A stretch of DNA of 64,000 nt from assembly GCA_030844895.1 (NCBI GenBank), contig JAUTDX010007107.1, forward strand, positions 186,001 to 250,000, written 5' to 3'. The translations under genes and the position numbers were made by a program. The notes beneath the pieces are model-generated. The model was given only the letters and a program-made list of their open reading frames with translations, had not been told where the DNA came from and did no database searches. Below are positions 35,093 to 47,717 of the stretch, in pieces. Numbering within the stretch: position 1 is the first letter of the stretch; each line of letters begins with the position of its first letter. The DNA is from Ambrosia x helenae (lineage: Eukaryota; Streptophyta; Magnoliopsida; Asterales; Asteraceae).

Positions 35093-36659
35093 GATTTTTG
35101 TTCCTTTTTCTTTTTATAAACCACAAATCATTATTGTATATATTATACCTTTAAAACTTATAAATTTGTTTTTAAATGTTAAAACTATTTTATAAATTCT
35201 AAAAAAATTATATTTATTAAATCTGAATTAAAAGTTTTATTTACAATTTTTATTTTTCAAAAATTCATTTATTTAATATTTATAATAATTAAATCAATTT
35301 TATACCATTATATTTATAAAAATCCATTTATATATCAAAACAACTTTATTAAATTCTACAAAAATTATCCTATGTTTGTACAATGTTAAACTTTACTGAA
35401 ATGATTTTTAATTCAGAAAAATCATTTATTTTATATTTTTAATCAATTTTTGTTAGTTTTAATCATAAATAAATCATAATAAATTCATTTTTCAATATTT
35501 TTGCACCAAAATTTTATACAAATTATTTCTAACTATCTAGAACTGAAATACAAATTTTAATTCAGAAATTCTTTGATTTTAATATTTTTAGATATTAAAG
35601 TCATATTTTGACAATTTAAAATAATTAGATTAAATATTCTATTTTCAAGAAAATAATTTTATAAAAATTATTTTCATACTCAAAACCTTATGTTGTGACT
35701 ATATTCAACTTAAAATTTTACAAAGAGACTTTTATTTATTTAGTTATTAAATTTCTTATATTTAATAAACAATCTGTTTATTAATCAAATAAACGTTTAT
35801 CCCCAATTCGAAGCCCTAGAAAATACTTATAGACCAAATAGACTTAGACTTTTTTGTTACATTATACATAGGGTGATATTTGACAACGTTGGATTATACT
35901 TATTCAATTACACAAGACTTACCACTTTGCTAAGGTGAGTATTACTTATCCCCTTTTTCGCTTTTACAACTTTTGGGGTGATTCATGCACAAGTATACAA
36001 AACCTTCTTATTCATTTACACATACATTTTTATTCATTTACAATTCATATACGTGTCTTGATTATCTTTGTGCTTATGCTTGAACATGAACGTAGCTTAC
36101 ATACAAAATCATACATACAGACATAACTTATGTTATGGTGCTCTTTACATACAGACATAACTTATGTTATGGTGCTCATTTAGACGTAACTTATGTTACG
36201 GTGCTCATTTAGACATAACTTTGTGTTATGGTGCTCTTTTAGACTCACACGTGTTGAGGTGCTCATTATCAATTACATTGTACAAACTTTACATGTGATC
36301 TTTGTCTTGTTTGGTTATTTGCGTGTTTACATAATGCCTTGGTGATACTAGACACATGAATTGTACTACTTTTTAAAAACTTATACTATATGTACAAAAC
36401 TAAGTAGTACTCACCAACATCATATGTTGACGAAATTATTTTCGTGCATGTTTCAGGATAAGCTGCTTGACGCTTCACATAGGACTTTGGACTTAGATTA
36501 AATCAATCAATTATCTTTATTTTGTTGTCTTGTATTTAAATTTCACATGTTGTAAAACAATATTCTATATTCAAATATTTACATTTTAGTACCATGAGCT
36601 TTTGAACAATCGTCACTACGTGGCACCTCGATGATTCCGCCATCGGTTGGGGTGTTTCA

Positions 36660-39241
36660 GATTGGTATCAGAGCCATGGTTATAGGGAATTAGGTTATTA
36701 GATAAAATGGCCTAGACTATAACCGAACTTCAACTTTCATGCATAATATTTCCTGAATTACCCTACCCCTCATTTCCCTCTACTTTCCTTCTTCTATCTT
36801 TCTCTTCTTCCCTCTCTCCATTCTTCTCATCTTTCATCATGGTGCATAGAGATGGTGTCCTACAGAGAGTGGAAAGTTTACATCATCATGGAACGGGAGC
36901 AGTACCTTTTATGAAGACACTCTTAGACATAATGCCTACTCTTATTTTGCTCCTTCAAAGTTGTTGAGCTTTAATGAGTGTGATAGAACATGTGCAATCT
37001 GGAAGGGTGGACGCCTGTACACTGGGTTTTCTGGCATAGGCAAGCATAGCGCATAAATCCATTTACGGACCTGTTATGCTTACCTGGGGATTCCTGGAGT
37101 GAGTGTCCACTTATAGGCTAAAGCACGTCTTCTTTGATCACCATTGGGTTCAATTCCTTTGAAAAGTCAACGTTCTTGTTGGGCTTTACAGCTAGACAAG
37201 GGCACTCCAAGCATTTTATGCAAGCTTTTTCAATAATACTCTCTCGGTTCATATACAATATTTTGTATTTCATGATTTTCATATATTGCTTACAAGTTCA
37301 TACTTTCATAACCATCTATGGATTTCACAATCACACTTCACCTTACCCTCTTAGCCACTTTTTAAATATTCAACACCCTACCCAAATCATATTATTTCTT
37401 TTCTCCACATGTTATTTATTTTAAAAACTATAACCTCATACTTTAGCACAAACTAAAGATTTCTAAAACTAGTTGTATTACCTAGCAACTTTACAAAGTA
37501 CATATTTTCCTCGAACTTAAATTCAATTGATTATTTATTGACGTAACAAACGATTTTCTATATAATGTTTTAAACTATTACAAAGCCTACTTAGCTTGTA
37601 CTATTTAACAACTTTTGCCTTATGTACAAAACCAATTTTGAAAATATATATATATTTTTTTTTGGGATAATATCTAGTCTCTAGATTCTCCATCAACACT
37701 CACTCATTTTCAACTTGTTCAAATTTTTACAATATTTGGCATATACCACAATCATGTTTTCTTATACACTTGATTATAACCTTTGATCCAAACCCCAAAT
37801 TTACACTACTATATAATCTCCTTACTATAAAATAAACTCTTTATCAACTATCTTCACATTCACCATCTCTCACAACCTTGATTCTGCTTCAAGATTTTTC
37901 ATCATTCTCTCAAAAACTAAATTCATATCCTTCACCTTCTCACACGTGAGCTAGTTACCCATGATAATCAAACTGCTAAGAACCTGATACTTGATTCTAC
38001 ATGATTTTTTTTTTCCAAAACATCATTGTTTGTGAAACTTGATTTCCTCTTAATTTGACTATTCACTGGACATTTAATTATTCATGATACTCGTGTTTTC
38101 ATTTTCTTGATCTTATTATCATTTTGTACCCAATTATGTCATACTCGTAGGCATATAACATCTAGAAATTTCCTTGCATACTATTGTGTACGTACACAGA
38201 TTGAAAATTTATCATATTCGACTACGTTTATTTTTATATCATATAAGTTTCAGACTCTACCTTACATTTTATTGAAACATTTGGACTTGATTTCCATGAA
38301 AATCAAACTACTAAAAACTTAATAATTGATTCTACGGGGATTTTCTAAAAACATCATTGTTGATATATGAAACTTAAATTTTTTTTTCCTTTGATTTAAA
38401 AATCTATTGAACATTTAGTTATTCATGATACTTATAATTTATTTCTATAGGCCACTAAGATAACACTTACACTTAATGGTTGTAATACTTACAAACTTAC
38501 TTGCGTGTGTGTATTACCCACGCAACTCTGATAAACATTTCATTTAAAGGGCTCCTCGGACGAGTGGTAGCCCATACTTAAATACAGTTATGCTTACAAG
38601 TCATTGCAAACCAATGCAATTGATCTCATTATTACATGGCCTCATTTCATTGATAACATCTCATTGTAACTCAACGTGTTTGTTGTGTCATCTTCTTGTG
38701 AAACTTATTTGCTGTATTGTGTGTTAGATTAGGATCATAGAAGGACATAAAACCCTAATGTAAGGTAAATTGATGATTCCGGTCCGGAACGTAATCATGA
38801 ATTTACAGGTGCGTTAGGGTAGTGTGAAATTCTATTAGAGTTTTTGGGAAGACGTCCAGTACATTTTCAAGGTATCAAAGGTGTGGTGGGTTAGCTGCGG
38901 TACACCCTGTATACAAACACTAATGATGCATTGAAAGTGAGACTGGAAGTCGGACCAGGAACAAACTCTAGTTACTTGGTAGTTCATTTAGTTTTTCTAT
39001 AGTCAATCAACTCGTACATTTATTTTAGGGTTCCTAAAACTTACAATTTATTGACTCACTAGATTCTTATTCTCTTTATTATTCGAGACGAATCTAATCT
39101 AATCCTTGACACACACCTATCAAACCTCATATCCAAATCATTCGAATTCTCCAAACCACAGTTACCTTAATTGTTACCCAAGCATCCATAACCTTATGTT
39201 TCTAATAACTTCGGGACGAAGTTTCTAAAAGTAGGGGATGC
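36660..39241 (+). other. Non-coding interior of the LARD element
   Basis: It starts with the primer-binding site and ends with the purine tract. Between them are a CT-rich tract (36770-36835), an ATG-started fragment at 36839 that closes quickly, and long AT-rich sequence. I find no trace of gag or pol motifs. Confidence 0.8.
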
Positions 39242-39259
39242 TGTGACGTCCGTCACTTT

Positions 39260-39297
<38 letters not shown>

Positions 39298-41751
39298 CAT
39301 AATAAGTTATTGAATCCTGCCTCTCGTCCCTATTAGATCAGCCCAACAGGATCCACACTCGGCCCAAGGACCAAACCCGGCCCAGCACCCACTCCCCCCC
39401 TGACCGTTTTTAAATCAAAAAAATAATGTTCCCCGCGTGATTCGAACCCGAGTCACTACACACACACACACACAAGCACGAACCAGCTGGGCCATACGTA
39501 ATTCTTGTTTTATTTCCCACGCGTGTTATATAAATACGCTTATTTTCTTTCCCTCTTTTCCTCCTTCGCGACCTGCTGCAACAGAATTGGCAAATTCATC
39601 AAACAATTTACCATTTTAAACAGAATTAATCATGGTTTGACCTATATAACGTGATTTCCGGCCTTTTTGACTAGGATGAACGTGTATTGATCAGAAATTG
39701 ATACACGATTATACCAAATACGCGTATAGACTTTAATGATTAGTCAAAACTTCCAATTAACCCAACCATCGTATCCCCCTATAAATTGATCATCCTCAAA
39801 GCAGTACAACTCGTCAATTATCACTTCTCAACCCCCAATCTTCTTCAAATCAATCTGTTTATTATCATTTGATCGTGGGTTTGACTTTAAGGTTGACCAT
39901 CCAATCGAGTATCGAAACAACATTGTAAGATTAATTATTTTTGTGGTTTATGTTCATCGGCATCCACACATCAATAGCCCTATGATTAATTAGGCTATTG
40001 ATGTGTGAATCAATGTATTGCAGGATCTAGGGTTCGAAGTTTTGAAATGGGGATGAACTCAGTTTCACATAGTGTATTTAATTATTCTTAACCGGGTTTC
40101 ATCACAACCACTGGCCTAGGCCAAGTGGTTTGTGACTATGGTCTATAACCCCTGGATCCCGAGTTCGAGTCCCGGCTACGGCCAGATTTTTGTTCCTTTT
40201 TCTTTTTATAAACCACAAATCATTATTGTATATATTATACCTTTAAAACTTATAAATTTGTTTTTAAATGTTAAAACTATTTTATAAATTCTAAAAAAAT
40301 TATATTTATTAAATCTGAATTAAAAGTTTTATTTACAATTTTTATTTTTCAAAAATTCATTTATTTAATATTTATAATAATTAAATCAATTTTATACCAT
40401 TATATTTATAAAAATCCATTTATATATCAAAACAACTTTATTAAATTCTACAAAAATTATCCTATGTTTGTACAATGTTAAACTTTACTGAAATGATTTT
40501 TAATTCAGAAAAATCATTTATTTTATATTTTTAATCAATTTTTGTTAGTTTTAATCATAAATAAATCATAATAAATTCATTTTTCAATATTTTTGCACCA
40601 AAATTTTATACAAATTATTTCTAACTATCTAGAACTGAAATACAAATTTTAATTCAGAAATTCTTTGATTTTAATATTTTTAGATATTAAAGTCATATTT
40701 TGACAATTTAAAATAATTAGATTAAATATTCTATTTTCAAGAAAATAATTTTATAAAAATTATTTTCATACTCAAAACCTTATGTTGTGACTATATTCAA
40801 CTTAAAATTTTACAAAGAGACTTTTATTTATTTAGTTATTAAATTTCTTATATTTAATAAACAATCTGTTTATTAATCAAATAAACGTTTATCCCCAATT
40901 CAAAACCCTAGAAAATACTTATAGACCAAATAGACTTAGACTTTTTTGTTACATTATACATAGGGTGATATTTGACAACGTTGGATTATACTTATTCAAT
41001 TACACAAGACTTACCACTTTGCTAAGGTGAGTATTACTTATCCCCTTTTTCGCTTTTACAACTTTTGGGGTGATTCATGCACAAGTATACAAAACCTTCT
41101 TATTCATTTACACATACATTTTTATTCATTTACAATTCATATACGTGTCTTGATTATCTTTGTGCTTATGCTTGAACATGAACGTAGCTTACATACAAAA
41201 TCATACATACAGACATAACTTATGTTATGGTGCTCTTTACATACAGACATAACTTATGTTATGGTGCTCATTTAGACGTAACTTATGTTACGGTGCTCAT
41301 TTAGACATAACTTTGTGTTATGGTGCTCTTTTAGACTCACACGTGTTGAGGTGCTCATTATCAATTACATTGTACAAACTTTACATGTGATCTTTGTCTT
41401 GTTTGGTTATTTGCGTGTTTACATAATGCCTTGGTGATACTAGACACATGAATTGTACTACTTTTCAAAAACTTATACTATATGTACAAAACTAAGTAGT
41501 ACTCACCAACATCATATGTTGACGAAATTATTTTCGTGCATGTTTCAGGATAAGCTGCTTGACGCTTCACATAGGACTTTGGACTTAGATTAAATCAATC
41601 AATTATCTTTATTTTGTTGTCTTGTATTTAAATTTCACATGTTGTAAAACAATATTCTATATTCAAATATTTACATTTTAGTACCATGAGCTTTTGAACA
41701 ATCGTCACTACGTGGCACCTCGATGATTCCGCCATCGGTTGGGGTGTTTCA
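39242..41751 (+). repeat. 3' LTR of the LARD element
   Basis: 2510 bp, nearly identical to 34159-36659. Differences I saw: AAT and CA microsatellite lengths, one extra T in the tRNA-like module near 40130, two substitutions near 40901-40906, one near 41466, and a C-run near 39390-39400. Confidence 0.94.
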
Positions 41752-42541
41752 TGAACGCACGATTCAGACCTTAGAAGACATGCTGCGGGCATGTGTGATC
41801 GATTTTGGTAAAGGTTGGGAAGCTCATTTACCGTTAGTAGAATTCTCTTACAAACAACGGTTACCACACGAGCATCAAGGCAGCTCCGTTCGAGGCACTG
41901 TACGGGCGGAAATGCCGGTCTCCTCTTTGTTGGGCTGAGGTGGGTGAGAGTCAACTCACTGGGCCTGAACTAGTGTACGAAACTTCGGAAAAGATCGTAC
42001 AGATTCGTAACCGGTTGGCAGCGGCACGGGATCGGCAAAAGAGTTATGCCGATCAGCGTCGCAAACCATTGGAATTCCAAGTTGATGACAAAGTACTTCT
42101 GAAAGTTTCACCATGGAAGGGCGTCATACGCTTTGGGAAGCGTGGCAAACTCAACCCTCGGTATGTCGGTCCATTTACGATCCTGGAACGGATTGGACCG
42201 GTGGCGTATCGTCTTGATTTACCGACGGAGCTCGGTAACGTACATAACGTCTTCCATGTGTCCAACTTAAAGAAGTGTCTGGCTGACGAGTCTCTCATTG
42301 TTCCACTGGAAGAGATCAAGGTTGACGATCGTCTTTGGATTGTGGAGGAACCTGTTGAGATCCTCGATTACAAGATTCGTAGCCTACGTCATAGCAAGAT
42401 TCGCATTGTGAAGGTTCGCTGGAACTCGAACCGGGGACCAGAGTACACTTAGGAACGGGAGGATCAGATGAAGTCTAAGTATCCTCATCTCTTTCCTAAA
42501 GAAGCGTTCGAATCGAGATATGTCTCTACTGCAGCTGAATG
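41752..42541 (+). pseudogene. Gypsy pol, second part: integrase end and chromodomain
   Basis: The integrase resumes right after the nested element, at the second copy of TGAAC (41752-41756), with RTIQTLEDML. A one-base shift occurs near 41855-41862. The frame reopens with the WAEVGESQLTGPEL stretch and the GPF.I..RIGPVAYRLDLP module, then FHVSNLKKCL and a C-terminal region beginning VEEPVEILD that resembles the chromodomain of Tekay-type chromoviruses. A TAG at 42450-42452 interrupts that region; homologous codons continue to a TGA at about 42540-42542. In the family the chromodomain guides integration to certain chromatin. Confidence 0.88.
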
Positions 42542-42542
42542 A

Positions 42543-42692
42543 ATCTCGGGGCGAGATTCCTTTTAACGTGGGGATGATGTGACAACTCGGCTAATTCTCT
42601 CTCTTGGTTTCTAACTTTTGTCTGTTTCTTTTGTTATTCCTTTTGGGTACTGTGAAATTTTCGGGACGAAAATTCTTTTAACGTGGGGATGA
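42543..42692 (+). other. Gypsy 3' untranslated region with duplicated purine tract
   Basis: The phrase TTTTAACGTGGGGATGATGT followed by GACA occurs twice, at 42561-42584 and 42677-42699. Only the second leads into the LTR. The first is followed by ACTCGGC, so it looks like a decoy or an old local duplication of the LTR boundary. Confidence 0.75.
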
Positions 42693-45484
42693 TGTGACAC
42701 CCGGCAAATTCTGGTTAACAACGTTGTCTAGATGAAAGTCTACCTTAGCGAGTCACGCGTATATTGTACTTAACTGGGTTAGTTAAGTCGTGTTATGGTT
42801 CGGGAACTATCAGTTTAGTATAGAGGATCATCGGATGTTAGTCTAGAGGTTCATTAGATGTCAGTCCTTAACCAAGTGTACAAATGGTGACGATTCGTAG
42901 AATCGTCAGGTCATACGGAACATACAAGTCTCGAGTCCCGGGAATTGGTGAACGAGTGTGAATATGTTTGTTTGCAAGTGTTATGTGTTTAAAATCATTA
43001 TGTGACTTGTCGGTATGTGAAAATGTGTTAACATATGTTAAACGGGGTTTAACGCGCAAAACACACGGAACAAGCCCCAATAGGCGATTAGGGGAGCCCA
43101 ATCGCCTATAGGGGATGCGATTGGGCCTTCATAGGGGCGATTGGCATGCTAAATGCATGCCTTAGGGGCGATTAGGCCCTAATTGCATGAAGTTTCATGC
43201 GATTAGGAGCCCTAATCGCGTGTAAATGCTGCACAATCGCGTGTTACGTGCTGGACGACTAAAAACGACTATAAATACAATGCTTGACCTCCTAAACTTC
43301 ATAATAACAACCCTAGTCGTCCCATAACCCGCCCCAACACACACACAACCTATGGAACGTGATTTTGATCAAAACACAAGGTTTCAAGCTTATTTCATCA
43401 ATCTAACACAATCTAAGGTGTGATTTTCATCCATGCAATCTTTATTAACGTTTTTATTAAATCCCTAACGGTCCAGACCTGTTCTAAAACGAATAAGCTT
43501 TCTGAAAATCGTTAATAAGTGTTGTTAATCGGATTCTAACTATCATACATGTGTTATGTGTGTTTATGATTAAAAGCTAGGGTTTTTATGATTCAAGATG
43601 GATGATTAACATGTTATTAGGTTAGTTTCAGATTAATAATGATATCATGCTAATGAAATCTGAGTAATTGTTCATTAGGGTTATAGTTATGCATGTTAAT
43701 GTGATGTTTCATGCTATGTGTATTGTGTTTGGATTACATGGTTGCATGCAGGGCTGATAATACGAGGCTAAACGAGGGATTTTGGTTTAAACATGTTTGG
43801 TATAGTTGTTGGATTGATATTGGATGATTACACGCGTTCTGGATCTGATTTGGAGTGTTAAACGCGCGAAAAACCGGAACAGCTGGGCTACTGGCGATTA
43901 GCAACCCTAATCGCCTATGTTATAGGCGATTAGGAGACCAATCGCCTGTAAAGACTCCCTAATCGCCTATATTACATGCGATTGGGGGCTAAATGCCTCT
44001 ATTACATGCAATTGTGATCCTAAATGCTAGTTAAGTCCTGAAATACATGTCTTATGAGCTAATTGCTAGTAGATGCATGTCTTATGAGCTAATTGCTAGT
44101 AGATGCATGTCTTATGAGCTAATTGCTAGTAGATACATGTCTTATGAGCTAATTGCTAGTAGATACATGTCTTATGACCTAATTGCTAGTAAATGCATGT
44201 CTTATGACCTAATTGCCTATAAACTCATGGTTTACATGTCTTATGACCACTAATCGCCTATATTATATGCGATTAGCCTTCCTAAATGCCTGTTGACCAA
44301 CCTAAATGCTAGTTGACTTTTCCTAATCGCGTGTACTGCTGCTGTAAGTGTAAATTAGCATTTCGAGACCCGATTTGACATCTAGGAACATGCTAGGAAC
44401 CCCGTAACATATCTAATAACTTGGTAACATATGTTTGGATTTAATTATGTGATACGTGAACTACGTGCTATAACTTGTTGGACGTTAACGTATGTTAAGT
44501 GTGATTGCATGATTGTATGTTTGAGAGAGTAAGCATAACACGGGGAGTCTCGGGTCACCACTGGGATGTCGAGTCTTGTACATTGGGTCAGTTAAACAGT
44601 CACGGTGTTTTCAAACGAACTTGGTTATGGTCTGGACATCTAGGGACTAACTAACCTGCGGGTTATTAGTCTAAGTACTTGTAACTGGTATATGTTAGGT
44701 CGCCACTTTACGGGACTAGCATAGCTGCTGAGTTTATTCATATTACGAAGTAACGCAACTTAAGGTGAGTTTACGGCCCCTCTTTTAACTGGTTTCACTT
44801 TTCGGGGGAGAAAACATGTGTTAAAACTTATGTTTGGTAACTACTGTCATACTATGGGTTTCTATGGTTTACTATACGATCTTTGGAAGTCCCGGGGGGA
44901 ACCATGAATGTGCGGGTTAGCACAACGGGGGAAATGTGAATAGCGCTATTGGGAGTGACCAACCCCGCTCGTCGACTTGGAGGGTCGGCGGGTGCATATT
45001 GTCTCAAACAGGAACAACAGGTTTACTACATCGGGCACGACATCTGGTTTGCGAGTTAGTAATGGTTTTCCAATCGTGATTGTAACAAAACATACGCCTA
45101 GCTAGCGTACTTTGGTTTTCGATTTGTTATAGTATGGACAGGTTGAACTTGGTACTTGGATTACAAACCTGTAAACTCACCAGCATTTTTGTGCTGACGT
45201 AAACTTTTACATGTTTTCTCAGGTCGCTAAGGTAGCACAATGGAACTAGGGCGCACGCGTCTGCACGACGTCTAGTTAGGATTTCATGGTTTTCAAACGT
45301 TGAACACTTGGTTTATTTTGGATTATGTTTTGAATAAGCTTCCGCTGTATTTGGGGAATTTTAAACTATGTTTTTGAAATTGCATATGTTCATTTAGACT
45401 TGTTTATTGTGATCGTTGGTTTGGATCCTGGTTTGTCATGCGCCTCGCGGTAAAACTCCGCAAGTGGATTTTGAGGGTGTGACA
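42693..45484 (+). repeat. 3' LTR of the gypsy element (2792 bp)
   Basis: Pairs with 26959-29751. The 32-bp array is repeated at 44045-44244. About ten substitutions and a few one-base indels separate the two LTRs by eye. Confidence 0.95.
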
Positions 45485-45685
45485 CTCTTAATCAACGTGA
45501 TATCTTCCCCTTTTCTTCAATTAGTTCGCTTGACCCCAAACGTAGGATACAAAGTCATGTTCAAAGTAGTAATCATTCAAGTACTCCTCAGGTTCATCAA
45601 TCTGACTCCATATCTAACCTTAATAGTCCACACATTTGACTGCACAATCCACACCTTACATCATAAGATACCCACAAATAGATAT

Positions 45686-46103
45686 TAGGGCTTGCAATTT
45701 AGACACGAACACGATAACCTGACACGAACCTACATGATTTTAACAGGTTTCGTGTTTGGCCTTAACAGGTTTCGTGTCTATAACAGGTTGACACGTTAAA
45801 ACCTGTTTATTTTTGTGTCGTGTTCGTGTTTACCTGTTTCGTGTTCGTGTCTTATCGTGTACGTGTCTTAACAGGTCTTATCGTGCCTTATCGTGTTTCT
45901 TATCATGTCTTATCGTGTCTTGTCGTGTTAACTTATTTTACTAGGTGTTCCTTATTGTGTCTTGTCGTGTCTTATCATGTTAACATGTTATACACAGGTT
46001 CGTGTTTGAAAAAATGACACGATTAGATTTCGTGTCGTGTTCGTGTTTACATGTTTTGTGTTCGTGTCTTAACAGGTTCGTGTAACCTGTTACGCCAGCC
46101 CTA
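45686..46103. mobile_element. hAT-type MITE 5 with CGTGTCTTA-rich interior (418 bp)
   Basis: The left end TAGGGCTTGCAA and the right end, reverse-complemented TAGGGCTGGCGTAAC, are inverted. A perfect 8-bp target duplication ATAGATAT lies at 45678-45685 and 46104-46111. The interior is a degenerate series of ACAGGTTCGTGT and CTTATCGTGT words, which give short accidental frames. Non-coding. Confidence 0.88.
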
Positions 46104-46111
46104 ATAGATAT

Positions 46112-47120
46112 GAACAAAACCAATTGAATAAAAAGTACGCCCAATTCGTAACCCTAATTGTAAATAAACGAGTTGCGCTTATCCGTGCGTTGCGGCGAGA
46201 TCTTGATTATGAATGTTTTAGTATCATCATATGAGTGCGAAAATTCTTAACTTTATTCAAACCATCTTTCCTTTTTATTTTTATCTTTTTTTTGCATTAT
46301 CCCTAACCTACACCAACACACCTAAAACATTCTACTTCAAAAGACAAAGTGTTTGGGAATGACCGGAATTTTGGGGTCCTAACTTTGTACTGAAAATATT
46401 GTTATATTTTTTTAAATTTGAAATTGCCTTGGTCACAACATACAAATTACATCTTTTGCATATTTTAAAATAACCCAAAAGAAAAATCAACCAAACTTAA
46501 TTAACAGAAAAACTAATATTCTTTTTATTCAAAATCAATAAAACCCAATCAAATAAAAAAGGAATTGAATGAGGGATCTTCTTCAATCAGTAATTGTAAT
46601 AGGGTATACATAATATGGTATAGATGTTTTTTTATTTGGGATTGCCAGCCTATTCTACCAAATTAAAGTCACGGTCTTGTGGTGGAAAATTCGGCTTTTT
46701 ATGATTCCTATTGTAATTATCCGGTGATTTATGAGTGTAGCAGTTATGTGGTAATTGATGTCCCTTTCCGGGGATGCTACCGGAACAAACGACAGTTCCA
46801 TAAAAGATGCAACGCATAGGTTAGGATTTTACAATAATATGCACCTCTTCGTTGGGTTTTTTGAACTTGTTCGTTATTCAAAGGAATAATAAAGAATCCT
46901 TACATGAAAGATGAATCTGGAAACGGTTGCAAACAATCATAATTTGTGTTGTTGAAAATGAGATGTGGAAAAGAAGGATATTGGAGCGGGTTATTAAAAT
47001 CAAATGGATTTGAAAATAAGAAAAAAAACCTTGCAAGTCAGAATCGGCGCTTTATGATATGTATTGTTTTTTGTGCTATGGTGTTGCAAACTGTATGTGT
47101 AATAATTTGTGAAACGGTGG
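46112..47120. other. Intergenic DNA, no gene recognised
   Basis: A GTGCGTTGCGGCGAGAT passage near 46177-46193 resembles a decayed Helitron 3' end on minus. A 73-codon frame at 46946-47167 has no features I recognise and overlaps the start of the tandem array. Nothing else stands out. Confidence 0.45.
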
Positions 47121-47129
47121 AAGGGACAG

Positions 47130-47670
47130 GAAGGGTGATGTCTCTTAGAAGTTACCCAAGTTGCTAATTGTACGAAAGAGTGATGACTCTTAGAGGAGAT
47201 TAATGTTGATAATTAATTTGCGAAAAGGTGTCAAGTGATGAGGAACAGTGGTGACTCTTAGAGGTGACTTAACTAACTAATTAATTTGTGAAAAGGTGTC
47301 AAGTGATGAGGAACGGTGGTGACTCTTAGGTGACTTAACTAACTAATTTGTGAAACGGTACCAAGTGATGGGGAAGGGTGATGACTCTTAAATGTGACCC
47401 AACTAACTAATTTGTGAAATGGTGCCAATTGATCATAAAGGGTGTGACTCTTAGAGGTGACCTAGCTAACTAATTTGTAAAATAGTGCCAAGTGATGATG
47501 AAGGGTGGTGACTCTTAAAGGTGACCCAACTAACTAATTTGTGAAACGGTGCCAAGTGATCATGAAGGGTGGTGATGGTGACTCTTATAGGTGACCCAAC
47601 TAACTAATTTGTGAAACGGTGCCAAGTGATGATGAAGGGTGGTGACTCTTAGAGGTGACCCAAGTTGCTA

Positions 47671-47675
<5 letters not shown>
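47130..47675. repeat. Minisatellite of about 60-68 bp units
   Basis: Eight or nine diverged copies of a unit containing GTGACTCTTAGAGGTGACC, CAACTAACTAATTTGTGAAA and GGTGCCAAGTGATGATGAAG. The 3' copies are closest to each other. It ends in an AT dinucleotide run (47676-47711). Confidence 0.88.

Positions 47676-47711
<36 letters not shown>

Positions 47712-47717
<6 letters not shown>

Larger units (their letters stand above)
34159..36659 (+). repeat. 5' LTR of the LARD element
   Basis: 2501 bp. It contains an AAT microsatellite (34180-34211), two tRNA-like modules (34343-34407 minus, 35020-35092 plus), a 15-bp perfect hairpin (34874-34888 with 34902-34916), and four ACATAACTTATGTTATG-type palindromic repeats at 36117-36240. 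Confidence 0.94.
34159..41751 (+). mobile_element. Non-coding LTR retrotransposon (LARD-type) nested in gypsy integrase
   Basis: LTRs at 34159-36659 and 39242-41751 (about 2.5 kb each) begin TGTGACGTCC and end GGTGTTTCA. The target duplication TGAAC lies at 34154-34158 and 41752-41756. A tRNA-Met primer-binding site (36663-36674) and a purine tract GTAGGGGATG (39231-39240) are present. The 2.58 kb interior has no gag or pol; the longest frames are under 100 codons and unlike any family I know. Size and lack of coding fit a large retrotransposon derivative moved by another element's proteins. The LTRs differ by about five substitutions plus microsatellite length, so insertion was recent. Confidence 0.93.
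26959..45484 (+). mobile_element. Ty3/gypsy chromovirus with a nested element (18.5 kb)
   Basis: LTRs at 26959-29751 and 42693-45484 begin TGTGACACCCGG and end GTGTGACA. A 5-bp target duplication CTCTT lies at 26954-26958 and 45485-45489. A tRNA-Met primer-binding site (29755-29766) and a purine tract AACGTGGGGATGA (42680-42692) are in place. The domain order gag, protease, RT, RNase H, integrase and a C-terminal chromodomain-like region points to the chromovirus branch, probably the Tekay (Del) lineage. Coding parts carry at least three stops and one frameshift, and integrase is interrupted by a 7.6 kb insertion. Removing the insert and its extra target copy leaves about 10.9 kb. Confidence 0.95.

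Noticed and set aside
46150..46200. A fourth Helitron end (GTGCGTTGCGGCGAG on plus)
   Set aside because: The hairpin is degenerate and no CTRR terminus is present.
46946..47167. 73-codon plus-strand frame
   Set aside because: No known domain, and its end runs into the minisatellite. Most likely chance.
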